Assembly: GCA_943737045.1 (NCBI GenBank)
Contig: CALSFV010000266.1
Span: 310,001 to 374,000 of the forward strand
Reading direction: 5' to 3'
Source of the DNA: Parapristionchus giblindavisi
Lineage: Eukaryota; Nematoda; Chromadorea; Rhabditida; Diplogasteridae
DNA: 64,000 nt
The first letter of the stretch is position 1. Every line of letters begins with the position of its first letter. Shown here piece by piece: positions 1 through 11,893 of the stretch. The notes below the pieces were generated by a model. That model saw only the letters and a program-made list of their open reading frames with translations, was not told the DNA's origin and did no database searches. The translations under genes and the position numbers were made by a program.

Positions 1-1044
1 GAAATTTTTATTTGTACATTCTAATAATTATTAACTTAATTATGAGACATTACTAAAAACAATCTGTGCAACGTCTCACATAAATAAGTAATATAATGAC
101 AATAAAATATCGATTGAAAATTTTTGACTATCCGTTAAAAGAACTACACTCGTATCCATAAATCGATTTCAGTCACCGAAAATCGGAAAAAAATTAAAGG
201 CAAAATGTCGTTAGAATGGCCTGAGCACCGCGTCAAGTGGTTGCGATCCTGTTACCGAACTGCAAAGAAGCATAGTTTGATCTATGATCTTTGATCCGTG
301 ATCAATGATCTTTGAACTTTGATCTATGATCTTTGACCTTTGATCGTTGTACAAAACCACTTACACATCTCCAACTGTATAGTGTGTTTCTGCAATGCTA
401 CTAGCGACCATAATCGTACCCACCCAAGAGGCGTCCTGCAAGGAAGCGATTACAGTAAGATAATGCGCCTGAGATACGGTAGTTTTTCACTACTGTAGCC
501 ATAGAAAATGGTTTCAGTATATCTGATGACAGGATTATGGTGAACCAAGGTTACGGTAGACAAATATATTTTGAGTTTACCTGCTCTTGTAGCCTCATTT
601 GAACCTTCTTAAGCTGTCCGATATCGATTGCTTCGATGTCGAATTGGTATCGCTATAAGTTTAACAATTACAGACCAAAGATCAAATATCAATTCCCACC
701 GATCCGGTTTTCCACTCGATCACCCCATGCGGCCGCCGGTAACCAGTGTTCGAGTCCGCTCCTTCTATCTGAAGAAATACAAAGATCAAAGTTCAAAGAT
801 CACCGTGTACCTGATAAGGGAAGGGTACTTGGTCGTGTGTCGGAAAATCTAACAAAATGTATATGGTTGGAAAGAGGACAAAATTCTAAGACTTTTTGGT
901 CTTTTCGTTTTGTCGCCTCGGACTTCCTAAGCACCGAAAATCGATTTTGAAAAAAGAGCAATTCCATGGGCGAAATTTCAAGGGTCCAATGGCAGAGATA
1001 TCTATCAGATACCTCATCTCGCCCTTGCATTCCTCTCCCAAGCA

Positions 1045-1135
1045 ACAAGTGGCGCAGTAGGTAAGAGGCTCGTCTATAAATCTTTTGTGTGTTCGGTTTC
1101 AATGGTTCGATTCTTTTCATTGCAACTTTTTTTTG
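1045..1135 (+). pseudogene. tRNA-like sequence in left arm of foldback element
   Basis: An A-box-like TGGCGCAGTAGG and a B-box GGTTCGATTC are about 55 bp apart, followed by a T-rich tail with TTTTGCT. The sequence mimics a tRNA with a long middle arm, but the acceptor stem is not convincing. A near-identical copy lies in the right arm on the other strand (about 1612-1515). Confidence 0.5.
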
Positions 1136-1514
1136 CTTATTTTATTTTTGATCAAACTCTTTTTATTAACAATTTAACAACAAATAGACGAGCCAATACA
1201 TAATAACGGTGCATATTGGGCCAGAAACATGAAAAGCAGAAGCTTGCTCTGCAGCGCGAGCAGATAGTACAGCATGGCTCGCCACAGGGGCAGGAAATGC
1301 GAGATGAAAATAATTTTTTTCTCCGAGATTTGATTAGGTAAAAAAAAGATTCACCATTTCCGTCGTCCACGTGGAGCGTCGATTTTCAGGCGATTTATCT
1401 TACTCATGTTTCTGGCCCAATATGCACCGTTGTTAAGCATTGACTGTTACATTTGCTGCTAAATTGTTAATAAAGTTCATATAAACGTTGTTTGATCAAA
1501 AATAAATTGAGCAA

Positions 1515-1612
1515 AAAAAAGTTGCAGCGAAAGGAATCGAACCATTGAAACCGAACACACAAAAGTTTTATAGACGAGCCTCTTACCTACTGCGCCACGT
1601 GTTGCTTGGGAA
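1515..1612 (-). pseudogene. tRNA-like sequence in right arm of foldback element
   Basis: This is the mirror copy of the left-arm tRNA-like sequence: A box near 1598-1588, B box near 1543-1534, then a T-rich tail. It is probably a tRNA-derived pseudogene carried by the element, not a working tRNA. Confidence 0.5.
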
Positions 1613-2744
1613 GGAATGCAAGGGCGAGATGAGGTATCTAATAGATATCTCTGCCATTGGACCCTTGAAATTTCACCCATGGAATTGCTCTTTTTCAAAA
1701 TCGATTTTCGGTCCTTAGAAAGTCCGAGGCGACAAAACGAAAAGACCAAAAAGTCTTAGAATTTTGTCCTCTTTCCAACCATATACATTTTGTTAGATTT
1801 TCAGACACACGACCAAGTACCCTTCCCTTATGAATGAGCGGTTCGAATGGACCACTGCTTGAGAGAGTCGTAGTCTCCATGGCCACGGTATAGATGACAC
1901 CTGTAATGAATTTGGTAATTGATCTTTGAACTTTGATCTTTGATCTTTGTTCTCGCGTACTTGATCTCGGCGGACAGTCCGGATAGACGAATTCGACCAC
2001 GGATCCGGTCTCGAACCGGGTTGCCACCTTCGGGTATCGGATCTGCTCGTTCGTTGTGCGACTCACCAGGCGCATCTGTAAAGATCAAAGATCATACTTT
2101 AAGGTTCAAAGATCAATGGTCAACCTTGTGAATGTGAAGAAGCTCCGTGGAAGGTGCGTCCAGACCCATTTCTATGCGCACCTTGTCTATTCGACCAATT
2201 GGAGTGTGGCGTAGCTGAAAGAGATCAAACTACAACACAAAAAGGGACCAAACAACAACTCTTGAAGAGACCAAACTGCAAAAATCAAGATCTTACCTGG
2301 AAGTGCATGGTACCGCGTTCCTGAACGTCCTACCATAGGCTCCATCACGTATTCGTCCGTAACCACGACGAGTTTGACCGTGGGCGCAATCGTGATGACT
2401 TCCTGAAAGGATCAGAGATAAAACTACAAAGATCAAAGATCAAACTACAAACCTCGATCGATATTCCCAGTAGCCAATCATCATCTGCCACCACCGGCTC
2501 ATCCTGTGGCTTCTTCACTCTGGTCGACATGCCTTTCATGCCTGTGCAGATATTTGTAGTTTGTACTTTGTAGTCTGTAGTTTGATCACTCACCAGTGAA
2601 CACCAGCCGCTTGCAGTGCCTGAGGCTATTTCGGATGTCGTCCTCCTCATCGTCGTCGTAGTCCTCCACATGCGATTCGGTCATGTTGTAGCGATAGGGG
2701 CAGTGCTGAGACTCGCGAACCCATGCCGAACTAGCGATCAACTG

Positions 2745-3499
2745 CGAATTATACGAATATCATATTTATAAGAGATACTCAGGTGAAAAAACTTAACAAA
2801 TGTACTTTTTCAGTCCCCGTGCTAATTTTAAACTCTCGGATCAGACATGGTCCATGGTTATTCCACGGCCCAAAAATGCGGGTGGGTAACGTAGATTTTT
2901 GGCAAAAAGATTCGGGTGGGTACACAAAAAATGGGGAAATTAAAACTTTTTTTTAAAACTTATTATTTCAGTTGACAGTTAGACTATTTATCGTACAGTA
3001 AGAACGAGAACTGATTTTAATGATATGCGATTTCGTTCAATACTGCACTATATTGCATGCATTGTATCTCAATGTGATCGGGTACCGACAGAGAAAAACA
3101 TGAAACTTAAGAAATTTAGTAATTATTGCGTTTAAGAGGATTTCCAGCGCGTTATCCCATGGTACCTACGGTGGGATAACGCTCTGGCAAATGAGTTTGA
3201 CGCGTTCGTTTTACATTTAAATGTGGAAAATTGGAATCTCTGTCGGTACGCGACGAGAAATGACGTAAAAAATAATTTTTATATGGACAGCCGATCAGCT
3301 GGATAGATGCGGCTACTCACGAGACACGATTTGCTCTTTGGGGCACACTAATGGCGACCCAGCTGATCCTAATTGGTAGAATCAAATTGTTATAATGTAT
3401 AAATGTAATCCCGTCTGGGTTTCCGTGAGAATTCTCCGCGCGATCGTGACGAGCGAATTGAGGGAATTGAGGAAAGGCTGCTTGGACAAAGTCATCTAT
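2745..3499. other. Intergenic, no gene recognised
   Basis: Only short ORFs with no recognisable product. Repeated pieces such as GCGGGTGGGTAACG / TTCGGGTGGGTACAC (about 2878-2935) suggest repeat debris. The 5' exons of the PLAT gene may lie here but I cannot identify them. Confidence 0.4.
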
Positions 3500-3721
3500 T
3501 GTATGTATAAAATGTACTTGCATAATTGCATCGCTACTGCTGCTAAACAGTGGAAGAACTATCGATTAACTCCCCACTCTTTCCTCCTTTCCTTCCTCGC
3601 TCTGTCTGATCTACCTACTCTCTCACCGGAGCACTCTCTCTAAAAAAATGAAATTTTTTGTGGCAGTGGTTGGCTACTCTCGTACCAAATAAACAAGTGT
3701 ATTTTATACGGTCAATATCCA
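3500..3721 (+). repeat. Dispersed LTR-like repeat
   Basis: Starts TGTATGTATAAAATG, holds a CT-rich block, and ends with an AAATAAACAAGTG segment and TTATACGGTCAATATCC. It is strongly similar in the same orientation to 63683-63905 and more distantly to 61200-61470. The TG start, TATA-like start and polyadenylation-like AATAAA suggest solo LTRs, but I found no clear target duplication. Confidence 0.4.
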
Positions 3722-3928
3722 TCTCATTGCGGGTCTTCCTCATATTCTCTTTCCTTTCGGGATGATAAACCACAAGTTATAATTATTTTTTACAGCAAGG
3801 ATAGCAAGAATCAGACGATTCTTTTTTTGTGTCTCTTAGGGACTTTCTGAAACATAACTTAATCGGATGATCCCCAGTGACTGATTCCGGCCTTTTGTTA
3901 CAATTTTATTTTTTACACTTATTTCCCT

Positions 3929-3930
<2 letters not shown>

Positions 3931-4020
<90 letters not shown>
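3931..4020. repeat. (TA)n microsatellite
   Basis: About 90 bp of uninterrupted TA dinucleotides. The ORFs read through it (YIYIYI) are artefacts. Confidence 0.97.
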
Positions 4021-4021
<1 letters not shown>

Positions 4022-4999
4022 TAGAGCTCAGAACGGAAGGGAACCGTTTCATCCTATTGTTGATATCACATTTCGAGAAAAATGATATGAATATCTTCGT
4101 AGCACTAAATCTATCTCTATCGGTCTCTCTGGCTCTCTGTGTTCCACTTGAACCCGACAAACGAACAACGCCTAATTTTGAATATCATATGAGGCTTCTA
4201 AAAATTAGTTTCTGGAATAATTCAATTACGCCAACAATGAAATACATTCAATCGGATTAACTATGATACCTAATGGAGACAGTCAAAATATCAAAACCAT
4301 CGAAGTTTAATTATCTAACTATAACATAAATACAATAAAGATTGATTGATCGAAGATGAAATTAAAATTATGAAATGATGGTCGATCTCTGAGATTGTCT
4401 CTCAGTAGACGATGTGAATCAATTATTTAGTGTTCATGTAAGGGAATAATTCCGTTAGAGGACAATTAAAGGAATTATAGCCTATTTTGAGTGGGATTTT
4501 TCTGTGAGTGCAGTTGTGAATCATGAAAGTGAATGGAGATATTAAACATGCTGCTTCAACTAAGAAACTACTCCAGCAGACTGCCGAGACATAGGTACCG
4601 AAAAGTTGACTCTATACTATATTCAGATAAGCTACGAGATATACATAAAGGATCGATAAATGAAGCAACATCTACATTTGGCTTTAACAACTATGTGAGC
4701 AATGTGCTCACTAAAATCAAGCTAATCATTGTAGGTAATTCCAAGATCTTTGAATCGTGCATCCATATGGAAAGTACGATTGTCAATAGTAGAGACCAAT
4801 AATAGACTTGGGAAAGCAGTACTTTGTATGAAAGTTAGCTGAATGATTCTACATTATATTTAATAGATATTAATATATTATAGATGACAAAGAACATTCT
4901 TTCACATGCTTATTAGGTTGTGCTTATATGTATTCTGTATTATGTATGGATATCTTGAATGTGAATGAACAATAGAATTGCAAAGAGAACAGATATTAT
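4021..4999. other. AT-rich spacer 3' of the MSP-domain gene
   Basis: No gene recognised. The stretch about 4430-4525 (GTAAGGGAATAATTCC ... GATTTTTCTGTGAGTGCAG) resembles the ends and body of the element at 34678-35143, so it is probably a worn relative of that family. Confidence 0.4.
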
Positions 5000-5430
5000 C
5001 TACTCTGCCTTGATGGGAAGGGTAATGTCTCCTGCAGGAGTCGAAGCCTTGAATGCCTCAGTAGGATCAGTGGCTCCTTCGGGAGTAGGGGCGAATTGGA
5101 TAACGAGCTTGTCGTCCTTGGGTGGTCCAGCCTATAAGGAATAAGGTTAATTATGTTAAGATTAGGGACTATGATAAACTTACGAGACGGGTGATCTCAA
5201 GGTTGGCAGTACCAGCGGGTTCGATGAAACCGTAGACGGGACTAAGACGATATTCAGTGTTGTTTGATGATTTGACCTGAATAAGTAGACAGTAGTAGTA
5301 AATAGTACGTGTAAATAGTATAGGATACCTTGAATGTGATCTTTCCAGGTTCAGAGTTGGTAAGAGTATGAGTAACTACTCCTCCTGCAGCAGGAACTGA
5401 TGCAGCTGCGGGTTCAATAGCAAGAGGCAT
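5000..5430 (-). CDS. Small MSP-domain sperm protein (sperm-specific class P type)
   Basis: Three exons: 5430-5329, 5276-5184 and 5131-5000, with GT/AG introns of 52 bp each, all in phase 0; ATG at 5430-5428, stop TAG at 5002-5000. The 108-residue product starts MPLAIEPAAASVPAAGG and contains the MSP-domain core TFKVKSSNNTEYRLSPVYGF, then PPKDDKLVIQF and a C-terminal strand ending LPIKAE. The immunoglobulin-like MSP fold fills the whole protein, about the usual length of nematode single-domain SSP/MSP-related proteins. Proteins of this family are made in spermatocytes; MSP itself builds the sperm cytoskeleton and acts as a signal, while the role of class P members is poorly known. No signal peptide. 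All key strands are present, so the gene appears functional. GATA-like repeats lie upstream. Confidence 0.9.
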
Positions 5431-5499
5431 CTTAAAACGTTAATATTTACTATGGTAGACCCTACGCTCTACGGTCTTAGGTTAGTAAGATCTTAAGGT

Positions 5500-5575
5500 A
5501 CTAAGGTCTTAAGGTGATAAGGTCTTAAGGTGATAAGGTCTTAAGGTGATAAGGTCTTAAGGTACTAAGGATATT
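5500..5575. promoter_or_regulatory. 16-bp tandem repeat carrying GATA-like sites upstream of the MSP-domain gene
   Basis: The unit AAGGTCTTAAGGTGAT is repeated, placing TGATAAGG at about 5515, 5531 and 5547, which is 85-125 bp upstream of the ATG. MSP-family genes in Caenorhabditis are known to use GATA sites (ELT-1) near their promoters. That these repeats act so here is inference. Confidence 0.4.
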
Positions 5576-5579
5576 TTAA

Positions 5580-6420
5580 GAAGATATGACTAAAGATGAC
5601 TTACGATGATTTAGATGTCCCTCAAAAGATGGAATGATTTGATTGTGAGCATTTCGTCTTTTATACGGATCATTCATTTTTTTGATTGGAACGAACAATG
5701 GAAATTTGAATATATTTAGTGGTCCATTTTATGTTTTACCATTAACATATTGATGATAGAATTATGCTATTCTTAGTGTATGATAATCAAAGAGGACAGT
5801 CATTATTCATTGATTGACAATGACATTGTGACATTGAAAATGACATTGTGAGACATTATAGATTTCATTCTTTATTTCTGTTTTTTTTTAACCGTTTATT
5901 CCCCTAATATTTTCCTTCTGAGTCCCTCTCCCTCTCCCTCTTCTTCATCCCTCTTTATCTCTTCTTCTGTTCTTTCCCACATTCGGATGTTACGACTTTA
6001 TAGCCTTTTCGTATAAGAATCAAATGGGATAATCTACTCTATCATTATCTCTTTTTTTAATTTTAAAATGTGTTCATGGACTATAATCCATTCATTGATA
6101 TTACTTTAGTACCATTAAGAAATGTCCTGAATATAGAACAATTTTGTTATGATTGAAGAAGAAATTGAGATGGATTCAATTGAGGAAAATGATTGACAAA
6201 GAGGAAGATGTAAAGGGGATGGAACGAGGTAAAAGAAGAGATGGAAAGAGAGGGAGAGGAAGAGATCTGAAAGGAGAGGGAGAGATATATAGAGTAAAGG
6301 TAGAATATTCAAACATAATGGTTCATTTGTTATTCGTTATAATGTCTATTCCATTCTCTTTGTTTTTTCCTCTTAAAGGAGTTCTTCTCTTTTATCTTCT
6401 ATGTTTTTACTAAAATTATA
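5580..6420. other. Intergenic, no gene recognised
   Basis: Mostly AT-rich with a purine-rich or pyrimidine-rich block (about 5925-5960 and 6160-6300). ORFs here are low complexity and I do not support any. Confidence 0.4.
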
Positions 6421-6500
6421 GGGGGGGGGGGGGGGGTGTTCGGGGGGAAACCCCCCCCCCCCCCCCCCCCCCCCCCCCGAACCCCCCCTATAATTTTTTG
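6412..6500. repeat. Homopolymer G/C hairpin
   Basis: ATTATAG then a long G run, a short spacer (TGTTCGGGGGGAAA), a longer C run, GAACCCCCCC and TATAAT: an inverted repeat able to form a G/C hairpin. The run lengths may be unreliable because homopolymers are error-prone in sequencing. Confidence 0.8.
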
Positions 6501-9500
6501 GTAATGGTAATAGTTTAGCGCTGCGGAAGATGTTAAGTAGATCAATATAGTATCATGGGAACTAACGCTAAGACTACCTTAACTAAAGAAACTTTGTTAA
6601 GTGTGAACGGTAACTCAATCGATAGAATGAATAAGTAGATCAATATAGTATCACGTGAACTAACGCCAAGACTACCTTAAATCTTTAAGTAGATCAATAT
6701 AGTGTCACGGGAACTAACGCTAACAATAAGACTACCTTAAATCTTTAAGTAGATCAATATAGCATCACGGGGACTAACGCTAAGACTACCTTAAATCTTT
6801 AAGTAGATCAATATAGTGTCACGGGAACTAACGCTAAGACTACCTTAAATCGTTAAGTAGATCAATATAGTGTCACGTGAACTAACGCCAAGACTACCTT
6901 AAATCTTTAAGTAGATCAATATAGTGTCACGGGAACTAACGCTAACAATAACACTACCTTAAATCTTTAAGTAGATCAAAATAGTGTCACGGGAACTAAC
7001 GCTAAGACTACCTTAAATCTTTAAGTAGATCAATATAGTGTCACGGGAACTAACGCTAAGACTACCTTAAATCTTTAAGTAGATCAAAATAGTGTCACGG
7101 GAACTAACGCTAAGACTACCTTAAATCTTTAAGTAGATCAATATAGTGTCACGGGAACTAACGCTAAGACTACCTTAAATCTTTAAGTAGATCAAAATAG
7201 TGTCACGGGAACTAACGCTAAGACTACCTTAAATCTTTAAGTAGATCAATATAGTGTCACGGGAACTAACGCTAAGACTACCTTAAATCTTTAAGTAGAT
7301 CAAAATAGTGTCACGGGAACTAACGCTAAGACTACCTTAAATCTTTAAGTAGATCAAAATAGTGTCACGGGAACTAACGCTAAGACTACCTTAAATCTTT
7401 AAGTAGATCAATATAGTGTCACGGGAACTAACGCTAAGACTACCTTAAATCTTTAAGTAGATCAAAATAGTGTCACGGGAACTAACGCTAAGACTACCTT
7501 AAATCTTTAAGTAGATCAATATAGTGTCACGGGAACTAACGCTAAGACTACCTTAAATCTTTAAGTAGATCAATATAGTGTCACGGGAACTAACGCTAAG
7601 ACTACCTTAAATCCTTAAGTAGATCAATATAGTGTCACGGGAACTAACGCTAAGACTACCTTAAATCTTTAAGTAGATCAATATAGTATCACGGGGAGTA
7701 ACGCTAAGACTACCTTAAAACTTTAAGTAGATCAATATAGTGTCACGGGAACTAACGCTAAGACTACCTTAAATCTTTAAGTAGATCAATATAGTATCAC
7801 GGGGACTAATGCTAAGACTACCTTAAATCTTTAAGTAGATCAATATAGTGTCACGGGAACTAACGCTAACAATAACACTACCTTAAATCTTTAAGTAGAT
7901 CAAAATAGTGTCACGGGAACTAACGCTAAGACTACCTTAAATCTTTAAGTAGATCAATATAGTGTCACGGGAACTAACGCTAAGACTACCTTAAATCTTT
8001 AAGTAGATCAATATAGTGTCACGGGAACTAACGCCAAGACTACCTTAAATCTTTAAGTAGACCAATATAGTGTCACGGGAACTAACGCTAACAATAAGAC
8101 TACCTTAAATCTTTAAGTAGATCAATATAGTATCACGGGGAGTAACGCTAAGACTACCTTAAATCTTTAAGTAGATCAATATAGTGTCACGGGAACTAAC
8201 GCTAACAATAAGACTACCTTAAATCTTTAAGTAGATCAATATAGTATCACGGGAACTAAAGCTAAGACTACCTTAACTAAAGAAACGTCGATAAGTGTGA
8301 ATGGTAACTCAATCGATAGAATGAATAAGTAGATCAATATAGTAACACGGGAACTAATACTAAGACTACCTTAACTAAAGAAACTTTGCTAAGTGTGAAC
8401 GGTAACTCAATCGATAGAATGAATAAGTAGATCAATATAGTATCACGGGAACTAACGCTAAGACTACCTTAAATCTTTAAGTAGATCAATATAGTGTCAT
8501 GGGAACTAACGCTAACAATAAGACTACCTTAAATCTTTAAGTAGATCAATATAGCATCACGGGGACTAACGCTAAGACTACCTTAAATCTTTAAGTAGAT
8601 CAATATAGTGTCACGGGAACTAACGCTAAGACTACCTTAAATCGTTAAGTAGATCAATATAGTGTCACGTGAACTAACGCCAAGACTACCTTAAATCTTT
8701 AAGTAGATCAATATAGTGTCACGGGAACTAACGCTAACAATAACACTACCTTAAATCTTTAAGTAGATCAAAATAGTGTCACGGGAACTAACGCTAAGAC
8801 TACCTTAAATCTTTAAGTAGATCAATATAGTGTCACGGGAACTAACGCTAAGACTACCTTAAATCTTTAAGTAGATCAAAATAGTGTCACGGGAACTAAC
8901 GCTAAGACTACCTTAAATCTTTAAGTAGATCAATATAGTGTCACGGGAACTAACGCTAAGACTACCTTAAATCTTTAAGTAGATCAAAATAGTGTCACGG
9001 GAACTAACGCTAAGACTACCTTAAATCTTTAAGTAGATCAATATAGTGTCACGGGAACTAACGCTAAGACTACCTTAAATCTTTAAGTAGATCAAAATAG
9101 TGTCACGGGAACTAACGCTAAGACTACCTTAAATCTTTAAGTAGATCAATATAGTGTCACGGGAACTAACGCTAAGACTACCTTAAATCTTTAAGTAGAT
9201 CAAAATAGTGTCACGGGAACTAACGCTAAGACTACCTTAAATCTTTAAGTAGATCAATATAGTGTCACGGGAACTAACGCTAAGACTACCTTAAATCTTT
9301 AAGTAGATCAATATAGTGTCACGGGAACTAACGCTAAGACTACCTTAAATCCTTAAGTAGATCAATATAGTGTCACGGGAACTAACGCTAAGACTACCTT
9401 AAATCTTTAAGTAGATCAATATAGTATCACGGGGAGTAACGCTAAGACTACCTTAAAACTTTAAATAGATCAATATAGTGTCACGGGAACTAACGCTAAG

Positions 9501-11650
9501 ACTACCTTAAATCTTTAAGTAGATCAATATAGTATCACGGGGACTAATGCTAAGACTACCTTAAATCTTTAAGTAGATCAATATAGTGTCACGGGAACTA
9601 ACGCTAACAATAACACTACCTTAAATCTTTAAGTAGATCAAAATAGTGTCACGGGAACTAACGCTAAGACTACCTTAAATCTTTAAGTAGATCAATATAG
9701 TGTCACGGGAACTAACGCTAAGACTACCTTAAATCTTTAAGTAGATCAATATAGTGTCACGGGAACTAACGCCAAGACTACCTTAAATCTTTAAGTAGAC
9801 CAATATAGTGTCACGGGAACTAACGCTAACAATAAGACTACCTTAAATCTTTAAGTAGATCAATATAGTATCACGGGGAGTAACGCTAAGACTACCTTAA
9901 ATCTTTAAGTAGATCAATATAGTGTCACGGGAACTAACGCTAACAATAAGACTACCTTAAATCTTTAAGTAGATCAATATAGTATCACGGGAACTAAAGC
10001 TAAGACTACCTTAACTAAAGAAACGTCGATAAGTGTGAATGGTAACTCAATCGATAGAATGAATAAGTAGATCAATATAGTAACACGGGAACTAATACTA
10101 AGACTACCTTAACTAAAGAAACTTTGCTAAGTGTGAACGGTAACTCAATCGATAGAATGAATAAGTAGATCAATATAGTATCACGGGAACTAACGCTAAG
10201 ACTACCTTAAATCTTTAAGTAGATCAATATAGTGTCATGGGAACTAACGCTAAGACTACCTTAAATCTTTAAGTAGATCAATATAGTGTCACGTGAACTA
10301 ACGCCAAGACTACCTTAAATCTTTAAGTAGATCAATATAGTGTCACGGGAACTAACGCTAACAATAACACTACCTTAAATCTTTAAGTAGATCAAAATAG
10401 TGTCACGGGAACTAACGCTAAGACTACCTTAAATCTTTAAGTAGATCAATATAGTGTCACGGGAACTAACGCTAAGACTACCTTAAATCCTTAAGTAGAT
10501 CAATATAGTGTCACGGGAACTAACGCTAAGACTACCTTAAATCTTTAAGTAGATCAATATAGTATCACGGGGAGTAACGCTAAGACTACCTTAAATCTTT
10601 AAGTAGATCAATATAGTGTCACGGGAACTAACGCTAAGACTACCTTAAATCTTTAAGTAGATCAATATAGTATCACGGGGACTAATGCTAAGACTACCTT
10701 AAATCTTTAAGTAGATCAATATATTGTCACGGGAACTAACGCTAAGACTACATTAAATCTTTAAGTAGATCAATATAATAACACGGGGACTAACGCTAAG
10801 ACTACCTTAAATCTTTAAGTAGATCAATATAGTGCCACGGGAACTAACGCTAAGACTACCTTAAATCTTTAAGTAGATCAATATAGTGTCACGGGAACTA
10901 ACGCTAAGACTACCTTAAATCTTTAAGTAGATCAATATAGTATCACGGGGACTAACGCTAAGACTACCTTAAATCTTTAAGTAGATCAATATAGTATCAC
11001 GGGAACTAAAGCTAAGACTACCTTAACTAAAGAAACGTCGATAAGTGTGAATGGTAACTTAATCGATAGAATGAATAAGTAGATCAATATAGTAACACGG
11101 GAACTAATACTAAGACTACCTTAACTAAAGAAACTTTGCTAAGTGTGAACGGTAACTCAATCGATAGAAAGAATAGGTAGATCAATATAGTATCACGGGA
11201 ACTAACGCTAAGACTACCTTAAATCTTTAAGTTGATCAATATAGTGTCATGGGAACTAACGCTGAGACTTCCTTAAATATTTAAGTAGATCAATATAGTG
11301 TCACGGGAACTAATACAAAGACTACCTTAACTAAAGAAACTTTGCTAAGTGTGAACGGTAACTCAATCGATAGAATGAATAAGTAGATCAATATAGTATC
11401 ACGGGAACTAACGCTAAGACTACCTTAAATCTTTAAGTAGATCAATATAGTGTCATGGGAACTAACGCTGAGACTTCCTTAAATATTTAAGTAGATCAAT
11501 ATAGTGTCACGGGAACTAATACAAAGACTACCTTAACTAAAGAAACTTCGATAAGTGTGAATGGTAACTCAATAGATAGAATGTTTAAGTAGATCAATAT
11601 AGTATCGCGGGAACTAACGCTAAGACTACCTTAACTAAAGAGACTTTGCT
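6500..11650. repeat. 54-bp satellite array with higher-order units
   Basis: Roughly 90 tandem copies of a 54-bp monomer containing AAGTAGATCAATATAGTGTC and ACTAACGCTAAGACTACC. A variant with GATCAAAATAG alternates with GATCAATATAG, giving 108-bp dimers, and a 60-bp variant carries an extra CAATAA. A marker block (GTGTGAACGGTAACTC ... ATCGATAGAATGAATAAG) recurs at 6601, 8393, 10131, 11143 and 11349. The first two intervals (1792 and 1738 bp) are near-copies differing by exactly one monomer, so the array grew by duplication of about 1.75-kb higher-order units, with a degraded right edge. Confidence 0.97.
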
Positions 11651-11893
11651 GAGCATCACTCTATCTTCATAGGGGGCTGCTGTGCTCTCTGTTCATTTTT
11701 TTCGCCAGTTATCGCGAACTGACACGGTTACGGTAGAGGATATGGTGGTAAGGTCACTGGCGAAAAGTAGTCAAGAAGTCTGGCTACAATCTAAACAAAA
11801 GAGCGCCTTGATTGGTTGTGTATGAAGTGAGCTATTAATATTCTACGAAAGGTTGTTGTGGAAAGTGGCAAAACGAAGCTCTATATAGCAAGG
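11650..11893 (+). repeat. Direct repeat, copy 1
   Basis: Shares GGGGGCTGCTGTG, TTATCGCGAACTGAC, CGGTTACGGTAG, TCTGGCTACAATCTAAA and ATTCTACGAAAGG with 12462-12703. Nature unknown; possibly an LTR-like or simple local duplication. Confidence 0.75.

Larger units (their letters stand above)
817..1828. mobile_element. Inverted-repeat element with TA target duplication, inside a coding exon
   Basis: The ends are AGGGAAGGGTACTTGG and its reverse complement, flanked by TA on both sides (815-816 and 1829-1830). The arms are about 330 bp (817-1150 and 1490-1828) and highly similar. A second, inner inverted repeat (about 1203-1231 versus 1407-1435) sits in the loop. No transposase ORF is visible, so it is a non-autonomous, Tc1/mariner-style foldback element. 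Each arm holds a tRNA-like sequence. It interrupts the PLAT-gene exon six bases before its splice donor. Confidence 0.8.
211..2741 (-). pseudogene. Multi-PLAT-domain (LOXHD1/polycystin-like) gene, 3' part, split by a transposon
   Basis: I read ten minus-strand exons: about 2741-2594, 2541-2453, 2402-2297, 2214-2125, 2075 to about 1962, 1900-1829 continuing 816-811, 768-700, 652-581, 435-365 and 259-211 (stop TAA 213-211). The conceptual protein has an acidic stretch (DYDDDEEDD) and then two PLAT-like beta-sandwich units; the second contains IEGADSNTGYRRP, WKTGSRYQFDIEAIDIGQLK and DASWVGTIMV, in the order expected for a PLAT (LH2) domain. PLAT domains bind lipid or protein at membranes. The last four exons join in one frame with good GT/AG sites. 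The joins 2297/2214 and 811/768 do not keep phase in my hands. A 1-kb element (817-1828) lies inside the 1900 exon. Introns carry GATCAAA-type repeats. The 5' end was not found. The gene is either a pseudogene or a live gene with an unusual splice solution. Exact family (LOXHD1, polycystin, other) is unresolved. Confidence 0.55.

Noticed and set aside
3877..4260. ORFs across the TA microsatellite
   Set aside because: YIYIYI translation is an artefact of the dinucleotide repeat.
6500..11650. CRISPR-like regular repeat
   Set aside because: There are no unique spacers; it is a contiguous 54-bp satellite in a eukaryotic genome.
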